Shown piece after piece: positions 33,297 to 45,558 of a stretch of DNA of 64,000 nt. Both the position numbers and the translations under genes were made by a program. The notes under the pieces were generated by a model. It searched no databases. It saw only the letters and a program-made list of their open reading frames with translations, and was not told the DNA's origin. How positions within the stretch are numbered: position 1 is the stretch's first letter; the number at the start of each line of letters is the position of its first letter. The stretch comes from Nectonema munidae. Its lineage: Eukaryota; Nematomorpha; Nectonematoida; Nectonematidae. The stretch lies in NCBI GenBank assembly GCA_030549495.1, contig JAUIRK010001006.1, positions 355,501 through 419,500 on the forward strand, read 5' to 3'.

Positions 33297-35029
33297 GTGT
33301 TTCAAAACCCAAGGATCTCGAAGTCGTTAGCAGAAATGAGGAGAATGAGGTTATTGTATCGCATAAAAGACGCAGCAAACTTTATTCACTTAGCTTCATA
33401 ACTATAGCTAAGGTGAAAAATATTTGAAAATTCTTTTTTTATTCTTCAATACCTCTTGAAATTCTCGTTTCCATCTTCATTTATAAACAAAGATATGAAA
33501 GATTTTTAGTTGTTTGCACATTAACGCTTGCGACTGATCTCTATCATCGAGTATTTTCATTGCGCGAATCCACTTCTCTCCTTAAATTTGTTCAAGCCAC
33601 CACATGCTATGCTTTCTGGTGAAGCCCTTGCTACCAGTCTTTTTCTATGTATCCTCCTTATATTAAAATTAGAAAATAGATGAAATATTTTCATTTATAT
33701 TGTAAATTAAGAGAATATGCTAACGCCCCCTAAACTTTTAGATATTAATTTTTTAATTAATTCATTGCCCATCAGCTCGATAGTTAAAATCTCGTAGGTT
33801 GTTGAGCGTTGGCCATAAATAAACAGCAACCTATGATGAATACCAAACAATTTAAAAGACGTATCAGTCAGTCGCATAAAAAGTTGCGTGCAAATCAAAT
33901 TCTATTGCGTATACTTCATTCGTGTAATTGAATGTGTCAGTGTTGAAGCGATAGATAAGAAATTTAAAAATAGATAGACCATTATTATTATTATTCTACC
34001 GTTGTCCGTTACACTTGCTTTTATCTTCCAAAAGAACATATTTTCTTCCGTTTGAAAGCGTGGAAACATACTCTAATCATTTTTATAAATTTGCTTCCAC
34101 ACTTTGTTTTGCTTTTCACAGGTTGTCATTTTGCTGAAATTTCTCATTTTCTTTTTCTGTTTTTCCTCGTTTTTCAATGTCTGCTAAAAAACGTACATAT
34201 AATGAAGCTTTTCCCAAAATTGGCTTCACCAGTATTATTGTAAACTCTGTGGTTAAGCCACAATGTGTCATTTGTGGTAAGGTTTTGAGTCATGAGTGTA
34301 TGAAGCCAAGCAGGTTGAAACTGCATTTTGAGTCTCTTCACAGCCAGCTCACTGAAAAAAGATTGACTTATTTCAAACAAAAAGAAGGATCTTTAAAAGC
34401 CGAATTAGTCGAATTGATTCATGTGGGCATTTTGCTGTGCAAAATAAAGCTGCGTTAGAAGCATCGTTTAAGATTGCATTAAAAATTGCAAAGGCTAAAG
34501 TTAAAAATTAAAGGTGCAAAAACCTCATACTATTGGGGAAGAGTTGATTAAACCTTGCATCTTGGAAGCTGCTGCATCAGTTCTTGGTCATAAAGAAGCA
34601 AAAGAGTTTAACAAAATGATTTCTCTTTCGAACGACACTGTTGGAAGTCGTATTTCTGATATGAGTAAAGACATTTTATTGCAGACTGTAAATGCAGTGA
34701 AGGATAGCCCTTTCTAATTCTTACAACTTGACGAGTCAACAGATATCGCATCATGCTCCCAAATTTTGGTTTATGTTCGCTACTTTGAAAACGAAGTGTT
34801 GAAAGAAGACTACTTGTTTTCTGAACCATTAAGTACAACGACTCGTGGCGAAGATATTTTCAAAATACTAGAAAATTTCTTACTTACACAAAGCCTAAGT
34901 TGGGAAAGCCTTGTTGGATTGTGCACAGACGAAGCGTTTTTAAAACTATTTATGGAGAAATGGACTCAAATTTTTCTGTTCTTCTTTTGCACACAGAAGT
35001 GCGTTGGCCTTCGAGAGACGATGTTTTAA
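33297..35029 (+). mobile_element. hAT transposon (SCAND3/ZBED-like), right part lost
   Basis: A hAT-like terminus GAACAGTGTTTCAAAACCC lies near 33292-33312. The transposase starts at 34177 and is interrupted at the TTAA at 35026. The about 850-bp 5' region between terminus and ATG is typical of this group. The right terminus was not found. Confidence 0.6.
34177..35029 (+). pseudogene. hAT transposase with BED zinc finger (broken, internally deleted)
   Basis: The ATG at 34177 opens MSAKKRTYNEAFPKIGFTSI, then a BED-type finger with CVICGKVLSHECMKPSRLKL and HFESLH. Next come QKPHTIGEELIKPCILEAAA, SLSNDTVGSRISDMSKDILL, LDESTDIASCSQ, VYVRYFENEVLKEDYLFSEP, TTRGEDIFKILENFL and ESLVGLCTDEA (TDGA site). 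After that the frame jumps to LLLHTEVRWPSRDDVLT, so about 70 residues around the conserved IH block are deleted. Small frame changes occur near 34440 and 34715. The protein then stops at a TTAA insertion. It is the same group as the hAT at 56-59.6 kb but clearly diverged. Confidence 0.85.
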
Positions 35030-35138
35030 CCCTTTTTGGACCAGCGCTACACATATGCATCGCTTGTCTTGTATTACATTTGTGACCAGTGATGCATATA
35101 TGAATCACAAATAATATCATAAAAATTTGATGGGAGGG
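35030..35138. mobile_element. Possible 109-bp TTAA MITE (alternative to the long element)
   Basis: TTAA|CCCTTTTTGG at the left and GATGGGAGGG|TTAA at the right give short inverted ends (CCCT). An inner partial palindrome, ATATGCATCGC against GTGATGCATATAT, supports a compact foldable element. It is mutually exclusive with reading 35026 as the end of the 4.1-kb element, unless one lies inside the other. Confidence 0.45.
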
Positions 35139-36869
35139 TTAACATGAAAATAATCTAAGTTTACCAATGTGATACCAAAAGTTATCTTAGCATATTCGAA
35201 AAGTTTTTTTTCCACATTTTTAAATGTTTTTCAGGAAAACTGAAATTTTTATGCTAGAGTAGTTTTAATATCTATACCATTATATTGAGGCTCCGATTTT
35301 CACTGAAAAAAAGATGCTAGCAAGTTTTATTTCAACTTGGTGACTGAAAACACTCCATTGAGCCTGTGTAGAGTGGAATTTTGGCAAAACATTGCACAAG
35401 GAGTTGCAGAGACTTGACAGCATTTGATGTATCATATGTGAATCGCTGGACGTTAATCGATTCAAAAAACACAACATTTGTACTTCAACATTTTTAGCAT
35501 GCATATCATTTCAGACAACCAATACAAATTGATACATCCATCACGCTTATCCCTATTTTTTGCGAATTGTTAGTATATATACAAGAAGGAATTTTGCTTA
35601 CTTCCGTTTAATTTTTTGCATACTTTAGATTCTTTTGTTCTTGTGCATTTTTTGCTATTTTTTCCGAGTTATTAGTCTACCCTTTTGTTATTTTATCATT
35701 TTCCTTTCATTTTGCTAAATAATGGTAAGGTAAATATGTGTTTTTAAAATAGTATTAACTTTTTGAATTACAATTTTATGCAATTTACAACTCAAATAAC
35801 ATTTTAGATGAATAATATCTATGTGAAAATGTTTCTCGAAAAATTTTCTATTGATCTTATGCTAGATTTTTACTTTTGTTAGTTCTTTTCTGGTCACTGA
35901 AATTCCTTGAAAAAATTAAGATACATGCAAAAATGTGTAATTTCTTAAACTATGCTTCCATTGCTAAAATTTTTTTCTTTGAAGCAGAAAATGCTATAAA
36001 TTTTATGCATTTTAAACTAAAGCTCCTTTCATTAGGACAAATTTTTACCTATATTATGTGACAATTTCCAGCACAATTATAAAGCGACTCTACTCTCAGA
36101 ATCTAAATTTATTTGTAGATTTTTATAAAATAGTATTAGTTTTTCCATTTTTTTTTATAAATTAACCTTCGTTTTTTTTATTGGTCAGTATAATGTTTTT
36201 CTAATAAATTTAAAATTATTTTTGAAGTGAAAAATGTAGATCGAGAAAAAGTTTTGTTGGATAATCGCAGTCGACTATTTATTTTTAGATTTTTATAAAA
36301 TCATTTTAGTTTTCGGTTTTATATAAATTAACATTAGTTTTTTTATTTTTTTTGAATTAATCATCCAAAATTTAAGTGTAGGTTTGATTTACACTTTGAT
36401 TCGAAAAAAATATGTTTTGGATAAATATTATTTTTATTATTGTTTACTGCATATAAATTTCTAAAGAGAAGATAAATAGATTAAAATATGTGTTTTAATC
36501 AATTTTTCTCAATAAGTAATCTCATGAATTTATTTTTTTTCACTATAATCCTAAATTTATTTCTATATTTTTATAAAATAATTATAATTTTCGAATCTAA
36601 CACGTGTGCGCATGCATCCACATTGAAGAAATAATGAGTTTTGTTGGATAATCATAGTCTACTTTTATTTAGTTTAGATACAACCTTTCTAATTTTTAAC
36701 AAAGGGCATTCGTTATTTTTATACCGACAGTGTGCGAAGAATAAATCACATTATTGATTGATTTTAGAGCATAACTATGCGAAGAAAGATGAGCACATGT
36801 TGCATTACGCGTTTGTGAGAGCAGTGAATTCTTATCTCGCATACGCTTCACCACATCTTTAGCACGCTT

Positions 36870-37215
36870 AGAATATATTTATTATTCGACAAATATAATA
36901 TTTAAAATCGTGCAAATTGCAAAGTATAGGTAATAACTTTTGTAACATCGTATGAGGTAGCAAAATATGAACAGAAAGTTTGATATTTTTAGATTTTTTA
37001 AGAATATTTTTCGATTCTTTGATTACAGAATTTTATTTTGATTATTTGACAAATATAATATTTAAAATCGTGCAAATTGCAAAGTATAGGTAATAACTTT
37101 TGTAACATCGTATGAGGTAGCAAAATATGAACAGAAAGTTTGATATTTTTTGATTTTTTAAAGAATATTTTTCGATTCTTTGATTACAGAATTTTATTTT
37201 GATTATTTGATAAAA
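36870..37215 (+). repeat. Satellite, two units of 160 bp
   Basis: TTTAAAATCGTGCAAATTGC begins at 36901 and again at 37061, exactly 160 bp apart, and the two units are nearly identical (GTAATAACTTTTGTAACATC, GAACAGAAAGTTTGATATTT, TTTCGATTCTTTGATTACAG). A related 1.3-unit piece is at 953-1160, and a diverged stretch lies at 37288-37372 (GAATGTGAACAGAAAGTTGA). Confidence 0.9.
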
Positions 37216-37226
37216 TATATTATATA

Positions 37227-37560
37227 GGTTGGAGATGAATTATCGCGGTATACAGGTTGGAGATGAACCAACGTAGTATACAAATGTATATAGATAATAA
37301 CTTATGTAGCATCGTCTCCCCGAATGAGGTATATCAAATCTTACATCTAGCAGAATGTGAACAGAAAGTTGAACATTGTCTCCCTAGTTATTTGTACATG
37401 GAATAGAAACCATCGTAGTATACAGGTTGAAGATGAATCATCGTAGTATACAGGTTGGAGATGAATCATTGTAGTATATAGTTTGGAGATGAATCATCGT
37501 AGAATACAGGTTGGAGAAGAATCATCGTAATATACGGGTTGGAGATAACACGCAAGTTGT
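37227..37560 (+). repeat. 28-bp minisatellite, seven units in two blocks
   Basis: GGTTGGAGATGAATCATCGT then AGTATACA. Units start at 37227, 37255, 37425, 37453, 37481, 37509 and 37537, with exact 28-base spacing inside each block. The blocks are separated by a piece resembling the 160-bp satellite. It is non-coding. Confidence 0.9.
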
Positions 37561-37994
37561 CTACCCGCGTTCAACCGTACATGTAAATATATATATTTAT
37601 ACATACATTTATCTTTTTTGAATATAATGTATAATAAACTGTTTACTTTTTGGTCTTAAAACAGAATAATTATAATATTAAAAATTTTCAAAAATTACTT
37701 AGCGATTTTTTAAAATTTTAGAACTTTCAAAAAATGTACCCATATTTGACCAGTGATTCATATATGATACGGTTGAATTTGCTTATGAAAAGACTTCAAA
37801 AATTCAAAATTTTTGTATATAATATATTTCTATATTGATTATGATATCTTAAACTGAAAATTATAATATAAAAATTTTTTTTAACAATTGTCCTAAATGG
37901 CTTAACTTAAAGTCTAGGTCCCCGCTGCCGTTGCCCCCCCCCCCCCCCCGCGTATAAAATCGATTCTTGCCATCGCATTTTCCAAAGGCTCAAC

Positions 37995-38790
37995 TTTTTA
38001 AATTACTGTTCATTCACATTTGATTAGATTCAGGGGAGGTTGGCCCATTAAAATTTATGAAGCAAGTGAACCTGGGAAGGAGGTATTAAAATGTACCGCT
38101 TAAACGATTCTAGACTTTTTATGTCATGGTCCCTGAAATATAAGTAACTACATTAGAAAATAAGAATATTTCAGTGGAATAGAAATTGGTAAAAGCTTAG
38201 TTGAAAAGCGAATTGAATCTCTAGGTAATGGAATATGCTTCTAGAGAAATAAAACTCATCGGATCAAAAATATTAGCAGAGTCAATAGACATGTATAATA
38301 ATGTTAAGTCTGGTGATGAATCAAATCAAATGTTAAGAAAATACACAACATATAGAACATCTAGGCCATGGTTGTTTGGTCTAATTATTTAGATATAGCT
38401 GTTTGAACACTTATATCATTTTAGAAATAATTTGAAAAGCCAAATTAATCATTGGTTAGTACTTCAACATTTTTAGAGAAATTTAATGGCAGGAGAACGG
38501 TACTTTCGATGACTGGAACTTCTATCAAAATAAATGTTCAAAATAAGAACATAGTTTCTGATGTTAGATTAATTCTAAAATCGTGATTTGTAAGCCCGAA
38601 AGTGTCGTTGTTGTGCCTATCGAAAAGGGCCCATGCCCAATCTGTCAAGAAAACAAGAAAAGAGTTTTTCAAAGAGGTTTCTCATGTCGTCTAAATTATT
38701 TGCTATCAACACAAAAGAACTTAATGTGAAAAATGTTTTAATGATATATAATTTTATTTTTGTTTGCTTTTATGGATATTTTTGTTTAAA
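37995..38790 (+). pseudogene. piggyBac transposase remnant, C-terminal half
   Basis: In pieces: GWPIKIYEASEPGKEGIKMY and RLNDSRLFMSWSLKYK (the K.GIK.Y.L.D block), IGKSLVEKRIESLGNG, MYNNVKSGDESNQMLRKYTT with YRTSRPWLFG (canonical VD..DQM...Y...R...RWP), and a C-terminal GPCPICQENKKRVFQRGFSC cysteine segment. Several stops and frame changes are present. It is much older than the copy at 24.5 kb. Confidence 0.65.
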
Positions 38791-39224
38791 TATATTAAGA
38801 ATAAAGCTAAATTTATTATAAATTTTCAAAAAGAAGTTTTTATTTTTTCGATTGTTGAATTGAATTATTATTCTATACCTTTTACAAAAAATAACACTCA
38901 ACATTGACCAAAAAAATGATATATTACTAAAAAACACATTTATTTTTCGTTTTTCCAGAAAACTTAAAATATATTTAAGAAGACACAAAGTTTAAAATTT
39001 TATAGTTGGCGTTAAATCCTCATTTTTCATGATTTATCTTCAAATATTTTCAAAATTTAAACTTTTTATGATATTATTTGGAAGTTATATCATTAAAATT
39101 TTTTTAATTTTGCCTGATTTTTTTTTAATTTTTAGGTTAAAATGATGCATGGCCGCTCAGGCCGTATAAAGGCATGCGAAGGTTAACACTCAGAATCAAG
39201 AGTGCATTTTTGTTGATAACATAT

Positions 39225-41985
39225 ATAGACCTATTTTTTTTATACAAAAAACGATTTGTTACGGTTTATTGACGATTTTCAAAAACTTTTATCTACATTC
39301 TTTAAAATTCAAAATAATTTTATTATGGGTGACTTTAATTTAAGTTTATTCAAAGTTAATTTTTGTGAGTATGTCCAAATTTCTTATTCACCTTGAATTA
39401 ATAAAGCTAAAGAGACCAATCTCAAATACATTCTTAGATAATATATTTTTCCATCTAAGTTAGAATATATCGCATCTGGCTCATTTGTCACGAGAATTTC
39501 AACTCATCTCCAATTTATTTGTCATTACGCTATACAATATCATCAAATGTATCTTCTGTTAATGAAAGAAAAATCTTAAATTATATAAAAAAGTGTGAAT
39601 CATGGGCTGATTTACTAAATGCCAACTCAAATTCAAATTCTTTCCTTTAACTGTTTTTGACAAAATTGAACATGTATATTGAAAAGTGTTCTTATGTCAT
39701 AAAAAGTCGAAATAAATATAATTATATTTACCCAATGATATAATGGAAATGATAAAAGAAAAAGATATACTTTATAAAAAAAATTATTGCATCTAAAAAT
39801 ATAAATCAATACTCACTAGCAGAAAAGTCTTTGGCTAATTATAGTAAAATAGTAAAACAAAATATTTGGATGTCAAAAAAGTTTACAACAGTAATTTTAA
39901 TTGATGCTAATAAATGCATAACAATAAAAAATTATGACAAGAAATCAATTTAAAATAAATAAGAATACTGAAAGTAGAATTAAAGTTAAGATTAAAGAAA
40001 ATAATGAATTTTTTACGATAAGGAAATTCCTTAAACATTTCAAAAATACTTTCTTAGCAAGTTGAATAAATTTAGTAATAACTCTCATCTGTTACTACTT
40101 TTGAGCAGTTTAAATTTCTCTTCTTTTAATTTTGCATTTATTACTTATAATGATTTTTATCCAGCATTAATCACAGAGAGTAAGGATAGTTTTGAACACT
40201 CATCTAAATTGTTTATTGCACCAAAAATTTCAAATCCACTAAAACTTGTATTTAATCAGTGCTATCTTCCCCAATGATTTAAAAGTTAGTAAAATTGTTC
40301 CTATATTTAAAAAAGGTAGTCGTTAGGTTCTAGATTACTATAGACCTGTTTCAATTGCATCGATTAGAATCTAATGTCCTCGAAAAGATTTTGTTTAATA
40401 AAATATAATCATATTTTGAATTTAAGAACTTATTTTTCTCCAACCAATTTGGATTTCAAAAATTTCATTCTATTGAAAAACTACATTCTCTGTTTATTAA
40501 TGAAGTAATTAGTTACTGGAATGAAGATTGCGATTGTTTTGCTGTTTTCATTGATTTAATGAGTATTTTTGACTCTTAAAATATAAATATAGAAGCATCA
40601 TACCTGAGTACAAATAAAAAATATAGTGCTACCACAAGGGTCCCTTTTAGGACCACTATTATTTACCACTTCTTTAAAAGATATATCTTTTACTTTAATT
40701 GCTCGAAAATATATATTTATATGCTGATGCCATACCTTTTCTGTTCAAAGTAAATAATAAAAATGAACACTATTTGGTGAACGAATATTTAACTGAAATT
40801 TCTAAAATACTCTCAACAATTTTATTAGTAAACAAAAAAATATGCATTTTTCTCACAAACAATGAGAACATTTTTATAAGCATGGAAAATTGAAAAGTAG
40901 AAATGGTAGAAAAATTTTATTTTCTAGGAATAATAATCGATAATAAACGTGACTGGAAGTCCCAAATGTTTAATTTTTTTTGTTGTCAAACTTAATTATT
41001 CGCTCTCTCTCTTTTACGATTCCCAAATTTTCTTCCAATAAAAACAAAGGTGCATCTATATAAATCTTTAGTTGAACTCATCAAGCGCTACTCCTTGACG
41101 AATTGGGGGGGTCACAGTAATCTGAACAAAATTGCTACTATTTAAAAAAAGATTATAAGATCCGTTTTCCATCTCAAATATAATGAACACACTAGCAGAA
41201 AGTTTTTGGAAATTAATTTTCTCAAAATATGTGTCATTTATAAATTCGAACTACTTAAATTTATTCTCAATTTTTTTCTTGTTTTTCCCCTCCTACTCTA
41301 TCTCATTTCATTTTTTTTACTAAATATTGTACATCATAATAATTTTTTCAATCTCTTCCCTGATCAAAACAGTTTCATTTAAACCATCAATTTCTCATAA
41401 AGTCCCTAAATTGGGGAACAAATTTATTAAAGCTTTTTCTCTTTCTAAGTTATTCAATCAAAGATAAATATTGGAAATTAGAAGACATAAAATGAATATT
41501 TTTTAACAATAATTATGATGATTGCCTTAAAAAACTATTATATTTGCAAAAAAATAAAAACTTCTATAGAAATTCTTTTCTAATTTTTATATTTACATCA
41601 AAGATAGGATATCATGCACCCACATGGCATTAATAACTTATTTGCACTTTATATATATATAATTTTTTTGTCATCTGTTTGTTTTTACAGTTTCTTATGT
41701 TAGGTGTGTGTGTATGTATAAATACTAATTTTTTTCTGATCACTGTTTTTGACAAAATTAGTTTGTTTTTGGAAATAAATATATCAAAAAATATACCAAA
41801 ATTACACAAATATCTTATTCAAGAATTGTCAATTGTCATTTTTCTGCTTATATGCTCCGTTTTAATTCTAAAAAGCTTAGAAGATGGACGGTAGTGGAGC
41901 GAGCGGCTTTTATTAGCCTCTTGTACCGCATTGTTAGTTAAAATAAATGTGTTTCTTTCTTTCTAACAAACAAACAGGCTTTTCT
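39225..41985 (+). mobile_element. Old LINE (Jockey/CR1/L2 group), heavily degraded
   Basis: Pieces in order: NIYRPIFF and IMGDFNLSLFKVNF (endonuclease), KVSKIVPIFKKGS with DYYRPVSIAS, FFSNQFGFQKFHSIEKLHSL, PQGSLLGPLLF, YLYADAIPFLFKV (the YADD box now reads YADA), a thumb region with FLGIIIDNKRDWKSQM and FLPIKTKVHLYKSLVELIKR. The 3' end is GTTAAAATAAATGTGTTTCT with a TTTC-rich tail near 41960-41985. Many stops make it an old copy. Confidence 0.7.
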
Positions 41986-44009
41986 TTATATTATCTTGGG
42001 AGAGTTTTATAATAAAGAAGTCGATAAAAATTCCTTCTTAACAAGTGTTAAGTCATCTAATGAAAGACGCTTATATTTTAGATCTTTACCATAAAGCACT
42101 GAAATAAAGGCATATTTTGTTTTTAATTTTTTAAACATCTTCAACACACACTTTGCTATACACAGTCTATGCTTTATCGAACGCATAGAACGCTTAGACT
42201 TCTACAACCAAAAAGAGTTTTCATATTAAAATTTATCAGGAGATATAATTTAATATGCAAAATTAAATTTTATATCATGCAAAAATATTATCTCAATATT
42301 TTATGATTAATATCAGTGAAGCATGGGAAATTAAATTTAAATGTTGTGATAGCTTTACTTAATAAATCATTCTCTATTTATCATATTTCAGAGTATTTGT
42401 TTAATTTAAAAGCAATTCTTCATTTATATACAAACTCTTAATTAAAATATGCAAATTTCAAGTCCTTTTTCTTTCCCTGATTGTTATCTCTTTTCTTAGA
42501 GTACATGTACATTGATGAATAACATGCATTTTTGACTTCGTTTTATGAATTTAAATTTGAAAAGTGTAATTAATTAAGAAAGAACTTCTAAAATCAAAAT
42601 TATTGGCGCATAACAAATAAAAAAAAAAAAGCTTTAGACAAAAATAATATTTTCTTAATTTGTTTAATAATCTACAAGGTATGCGATAAAATCCCCATGA
42701 GCACATAATAATCCCCCGTAGGACCCCACGCACAAAATATCTTCTGACAAGTATAATGTTTTTTTACAAAAACCTGCATGAAAATGTAATCAAAATTTGC
42801 GGTTATGATTGGATTGTTAAAAGAATTTTCTTAAAGTAGTCGAGTAAATATTTTATGAGCTTAACTTAATATTACTGAGATGTCAGTAATATGAGTTAAT
42901 TTATTAAATCGCCTGTATTAGTTGTTTTTTTCAACCCTGCTCCCCTCTAACCTTAATGCCTGAACATACATGTATCTTACTGCATTGCATACTTTATATT
43001 TACATGCTTTACCCTTTGTAATATTTTGCATGTTAAAAGTACATACACTTCAGCCTTGCATACTATATAATTTACATATACATTCGTTCGCTATTTTATG
43101 TACATATATATACAAACCAATAACCAAGATAATAAGAAGAAAAAGACAAAGCGCAGTAGTATTGGAACAATCAAAGATCCTTCAAAACTACTCATCAGTC
43201 CAGAGATCCTTGATTCCATAAGCCAACTACCTGAAGATCCGAAGACTATTTTTTATCAGTTAAAGATCTTCATTACAATAAAGCTTTCTCTCTTACGTCT
43301 CACCTAACAGTCACCCATAGAATTTAATCTCCCGTCTTGTTTTTTTAAACAATTAAATTTATTACTATGACTTTTTCTTACATTTTAATAAATGAAGACT
43401 TTAAATTTGTCACAGGCTATTTCTCCTGTCATATTCAGACATTTTAGGAGATTAGATCTCCCTGTCAGTATTCTCTCTGACGGGAGATTTTGTGATCAGG
43501 AAATTTTGTCCTACAGGGCAATTTGTTCTGTGGGGGATTTTGTGGTGTAGCGTGTTATTAAAAATTATTGTGCGCCTTCCCCATTGTTAAAATTCGTGGC
43601 TACGACACTGAGAAAGCGCTTTACTTTGTTCTAAATATTTTTTAACCCGCACAAGTGGCCTAACTCGCACAGACCTTTAGTTTCTAATAAAAAATTTATT
43701 TGAAAGAAATATTAGAAAAAAAGATCTATAAAAAGAGAGTAGAGAAGTATGTGAATATGATTAACACTTAGATAAAAAATATAATTAAATTTGGAATCAA
43801 TGAACTTAAAAAACTTTAACTAAATTTTATTTATTTTATTCTAGAGAGTAAAATTAGAAGACATCCATAATAATTTTGAGTTCCTAATGTTGGCTTGATA
43901 AAGAATACTCTTATACCTAATAGATGGAAGAAATCAACGGATTTTGAAAAAAAGCTGAGAGAAATTTTTTAAGAATTACTTATATGAAGAGTCCAAAGCA
44001 AATTTTCTG
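41986..44009. other. No firm gene; weak frame at 43098-43307 and a MITE-like patch
   Basis: A plus-strand frame at 43098-43307 has a basic patch (NNQDNKKKKTKRSSIG) followed by KDPSKLLISPEILDSISQLP; no domain is recognised. At 43440-43560 short words of the form GGGAGATTTTGT, CAGGAAATTTTGTCC and GGGGGATTTTGTGG repeat at about 25-30 bp. GTGGCTACGACACTG at about 43600-43614 looks like the right terminus of a hAT element, but its partner was not found. Confidence 0.4.
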
Positions 44010-44013
44010 TTAA

Positions 44014-45180
44014 CCTTAGCAGGACGGAACTTTTTAGAGCAACACTAAGGACGGTTAAATTAAGATCAAATTTATCAACCTGTCAAGTCACCCGCATTGA
44101 GCGGAAGTCACACGCAAATTGAGTTGAAATCAACTCATTTTCTCCAAAATCACCCGCTTAAATAGAAAAATTTTTTTTATCTCTTTTTAGGTTTTTTAAG
44201 CTACTTTTTATCTTGTCGGACTAAATTGCGCTGCAAGAGCATAAAAAATTCTCCATTTTAATTATTAGCAATTTCCAAACTAATTAATTTTAAATACTAG
44301 TTTATAGGTTGTTTGATGCGCCATCCATACATTAGCCACCTAGACCAAATTTTCACAATTTAAAAAAAAGTTAACCAAATTTAATTCCTACCTCATTCAA
44401 ATGCTGGTTCGGAAAGAGTATTCTCCTTAATCAAAGCAATAAAGCGGACAGAGAGAAATCGTCTTCAGTTGGAGGGGACCATATCTATTATGCTGATAAT
44501 TAAAATGGCAACATCCGAAGAAGTTTCAAAATATTTTAATTTCCAACCCCCAACCTCAGTCAAAAAAAGCGGCTCATCAATACAATTTGAATCATCAATG
44601 AATTTTAATCAAAAATAATTATTAATTTTTTCAAATTAAAAATCATGTTTCATCAGCTTTGTAATTATACTTATGATGCGAAAAAAATTATAACTTCATT
44701 TTTAATGCGATCAGGCACAATAATTTACTCTGACTTATGGAAAGCCTATCTACTTATGGAATGTAATTTGATATTTTAACTTTTAGACATAGTAACTCCT
44801 CTCACATTCAATATAGCTGTGAAAACATGGAGTTCAAAAATGATAATTTCCATAGAGTGTCACATAAAATACATTTAGTTTCACTCTTATGCAAAGTTTA
44901 TTAATTTGAAGATATAGAAATCAATAAAAAGTATCTACGAACTCAAAAATAACATTTTATAACAGATCTTTTTGATTTTGCTGTATGGCCTAGTTACTAG
45001 GGCCTCTTTTTTTAAGTATTTTTTGTTTTAGAGTTTTTGGTATATCAGTGGCTCTGTTTAAAAAAAAATGTATTTTTTTAGGAATTTATTGAGTTTCAAG
45101 TAGAATCGACAAAAATAATATAAATTCTTGTTATTTAAAATATTGTAAGGGTGAAAATGACCCCTTTGGACGTTTTAGTG
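44014..45180. mobile_element. Possible TTAA-type element, 1.17 kb
   Basis: TTAA at 44010-44013 precedes CCTTAGCAGGACGGAACTTT. At the other side CCCTTTGGACGTTTTAGTG precedes TTAA at 45181-45184, with a palindromic GGGTGAAAATGACCC just inside. The ends share a loose C..TA...GACG pattern. Because TTAA is frequent here and a hAT piece lies inside, the pairing is uncertain. Confidence 0.35.
44375..44620 (+). pseudogene. hAT C-terminal dimerisation fragment
   Basis: The frame reads LPHSNAGSERVFSLIKAIKR, then TERNRLQLEGTISIMLIIKM, matching the hAT C-terminal pattern (PhSNA..ERiFS...K.RNRL...t..sll..K). It is open for about 75 codons. Nothing recognisable precedes it. Confidence 0.75.
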
Positions 45181-45558
45181 TTAAAACCGTGACTAAATGA
45201 TGTAGAAACCTAACCATATCCTAACCTAATGGAATGCCCCCTCCCCCAACTGAAATTTTTTTCTGGCTCATAGATATGAAGTCTATTGGCTATTAATCAT
45301 CTCAAAGGCATTTTTATTGGCTGTTTTTTTGTAAAAAAAGTTGAAAAATTGAATTTTCTCCAAGGCTTGACGAAAATTTTTGACCCCTATGACAATTTCT
45401 GAAACTTGACAGCCCTGGTTAAGGTCACTCAAGAAACCTAAATAGTTGACTCTTAATATAGGAACATTATAAATATGAAAACAGTAGTGTTGGACCTAAT
45501 TTCTCCGTTCCCTTACACTTACGCCATCTACTTACGCCATCTACTAGCAGAGTTTTAA

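Larger units (their letters stand above)
35030..39182. mobile_element. TTAA-type (piggyBac-like) element, tentative whole
   Basis: TTAA at 35026-35029 splits the hAT frame directly after DDVLT; the sequence inside starts CCCTTTTTGGACCAGCGC. At the far side GGCATGCGAAGG|TTAA ends at 39186. Inside lie a repeat-rich left part (degenerate units with AGATTTTTATAAAAT at about 36116, 36286 and 36560), a satellite, a minisatellite and a piggyBac transposase remnant. The phrase TGACCAGTGATNCATATATG occurs at about 35084 and 37747. The two ends resemble each other only over TTAACC. A shorter alternative is a 109-bp element, 35030-35138, which ends GGGAGGG|TTAA. Confidence 0.4.

Noticed and set aside
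35280-35504. 74-codon minus-strand frame (MHAKNVEVQML), vaguely hAT-like
   Set aside because: The resemblance to the hAT region after the HTEVRWLS block is too weak to call, and no neighbouring hAT blocks exist on that strand.
37227-37560. Regular 28-bp repeats resembling a CRISPR array
   Set aside because: The units are directly adjacent without unique spacers and the context is eukaryotic; it is a minisatellite.
45400-45425. hAT-like terminus (inverse of CAGGGCTGTCAAG)
   Set aside because: Only one end is visible; no opposite end or target duplication could be found.
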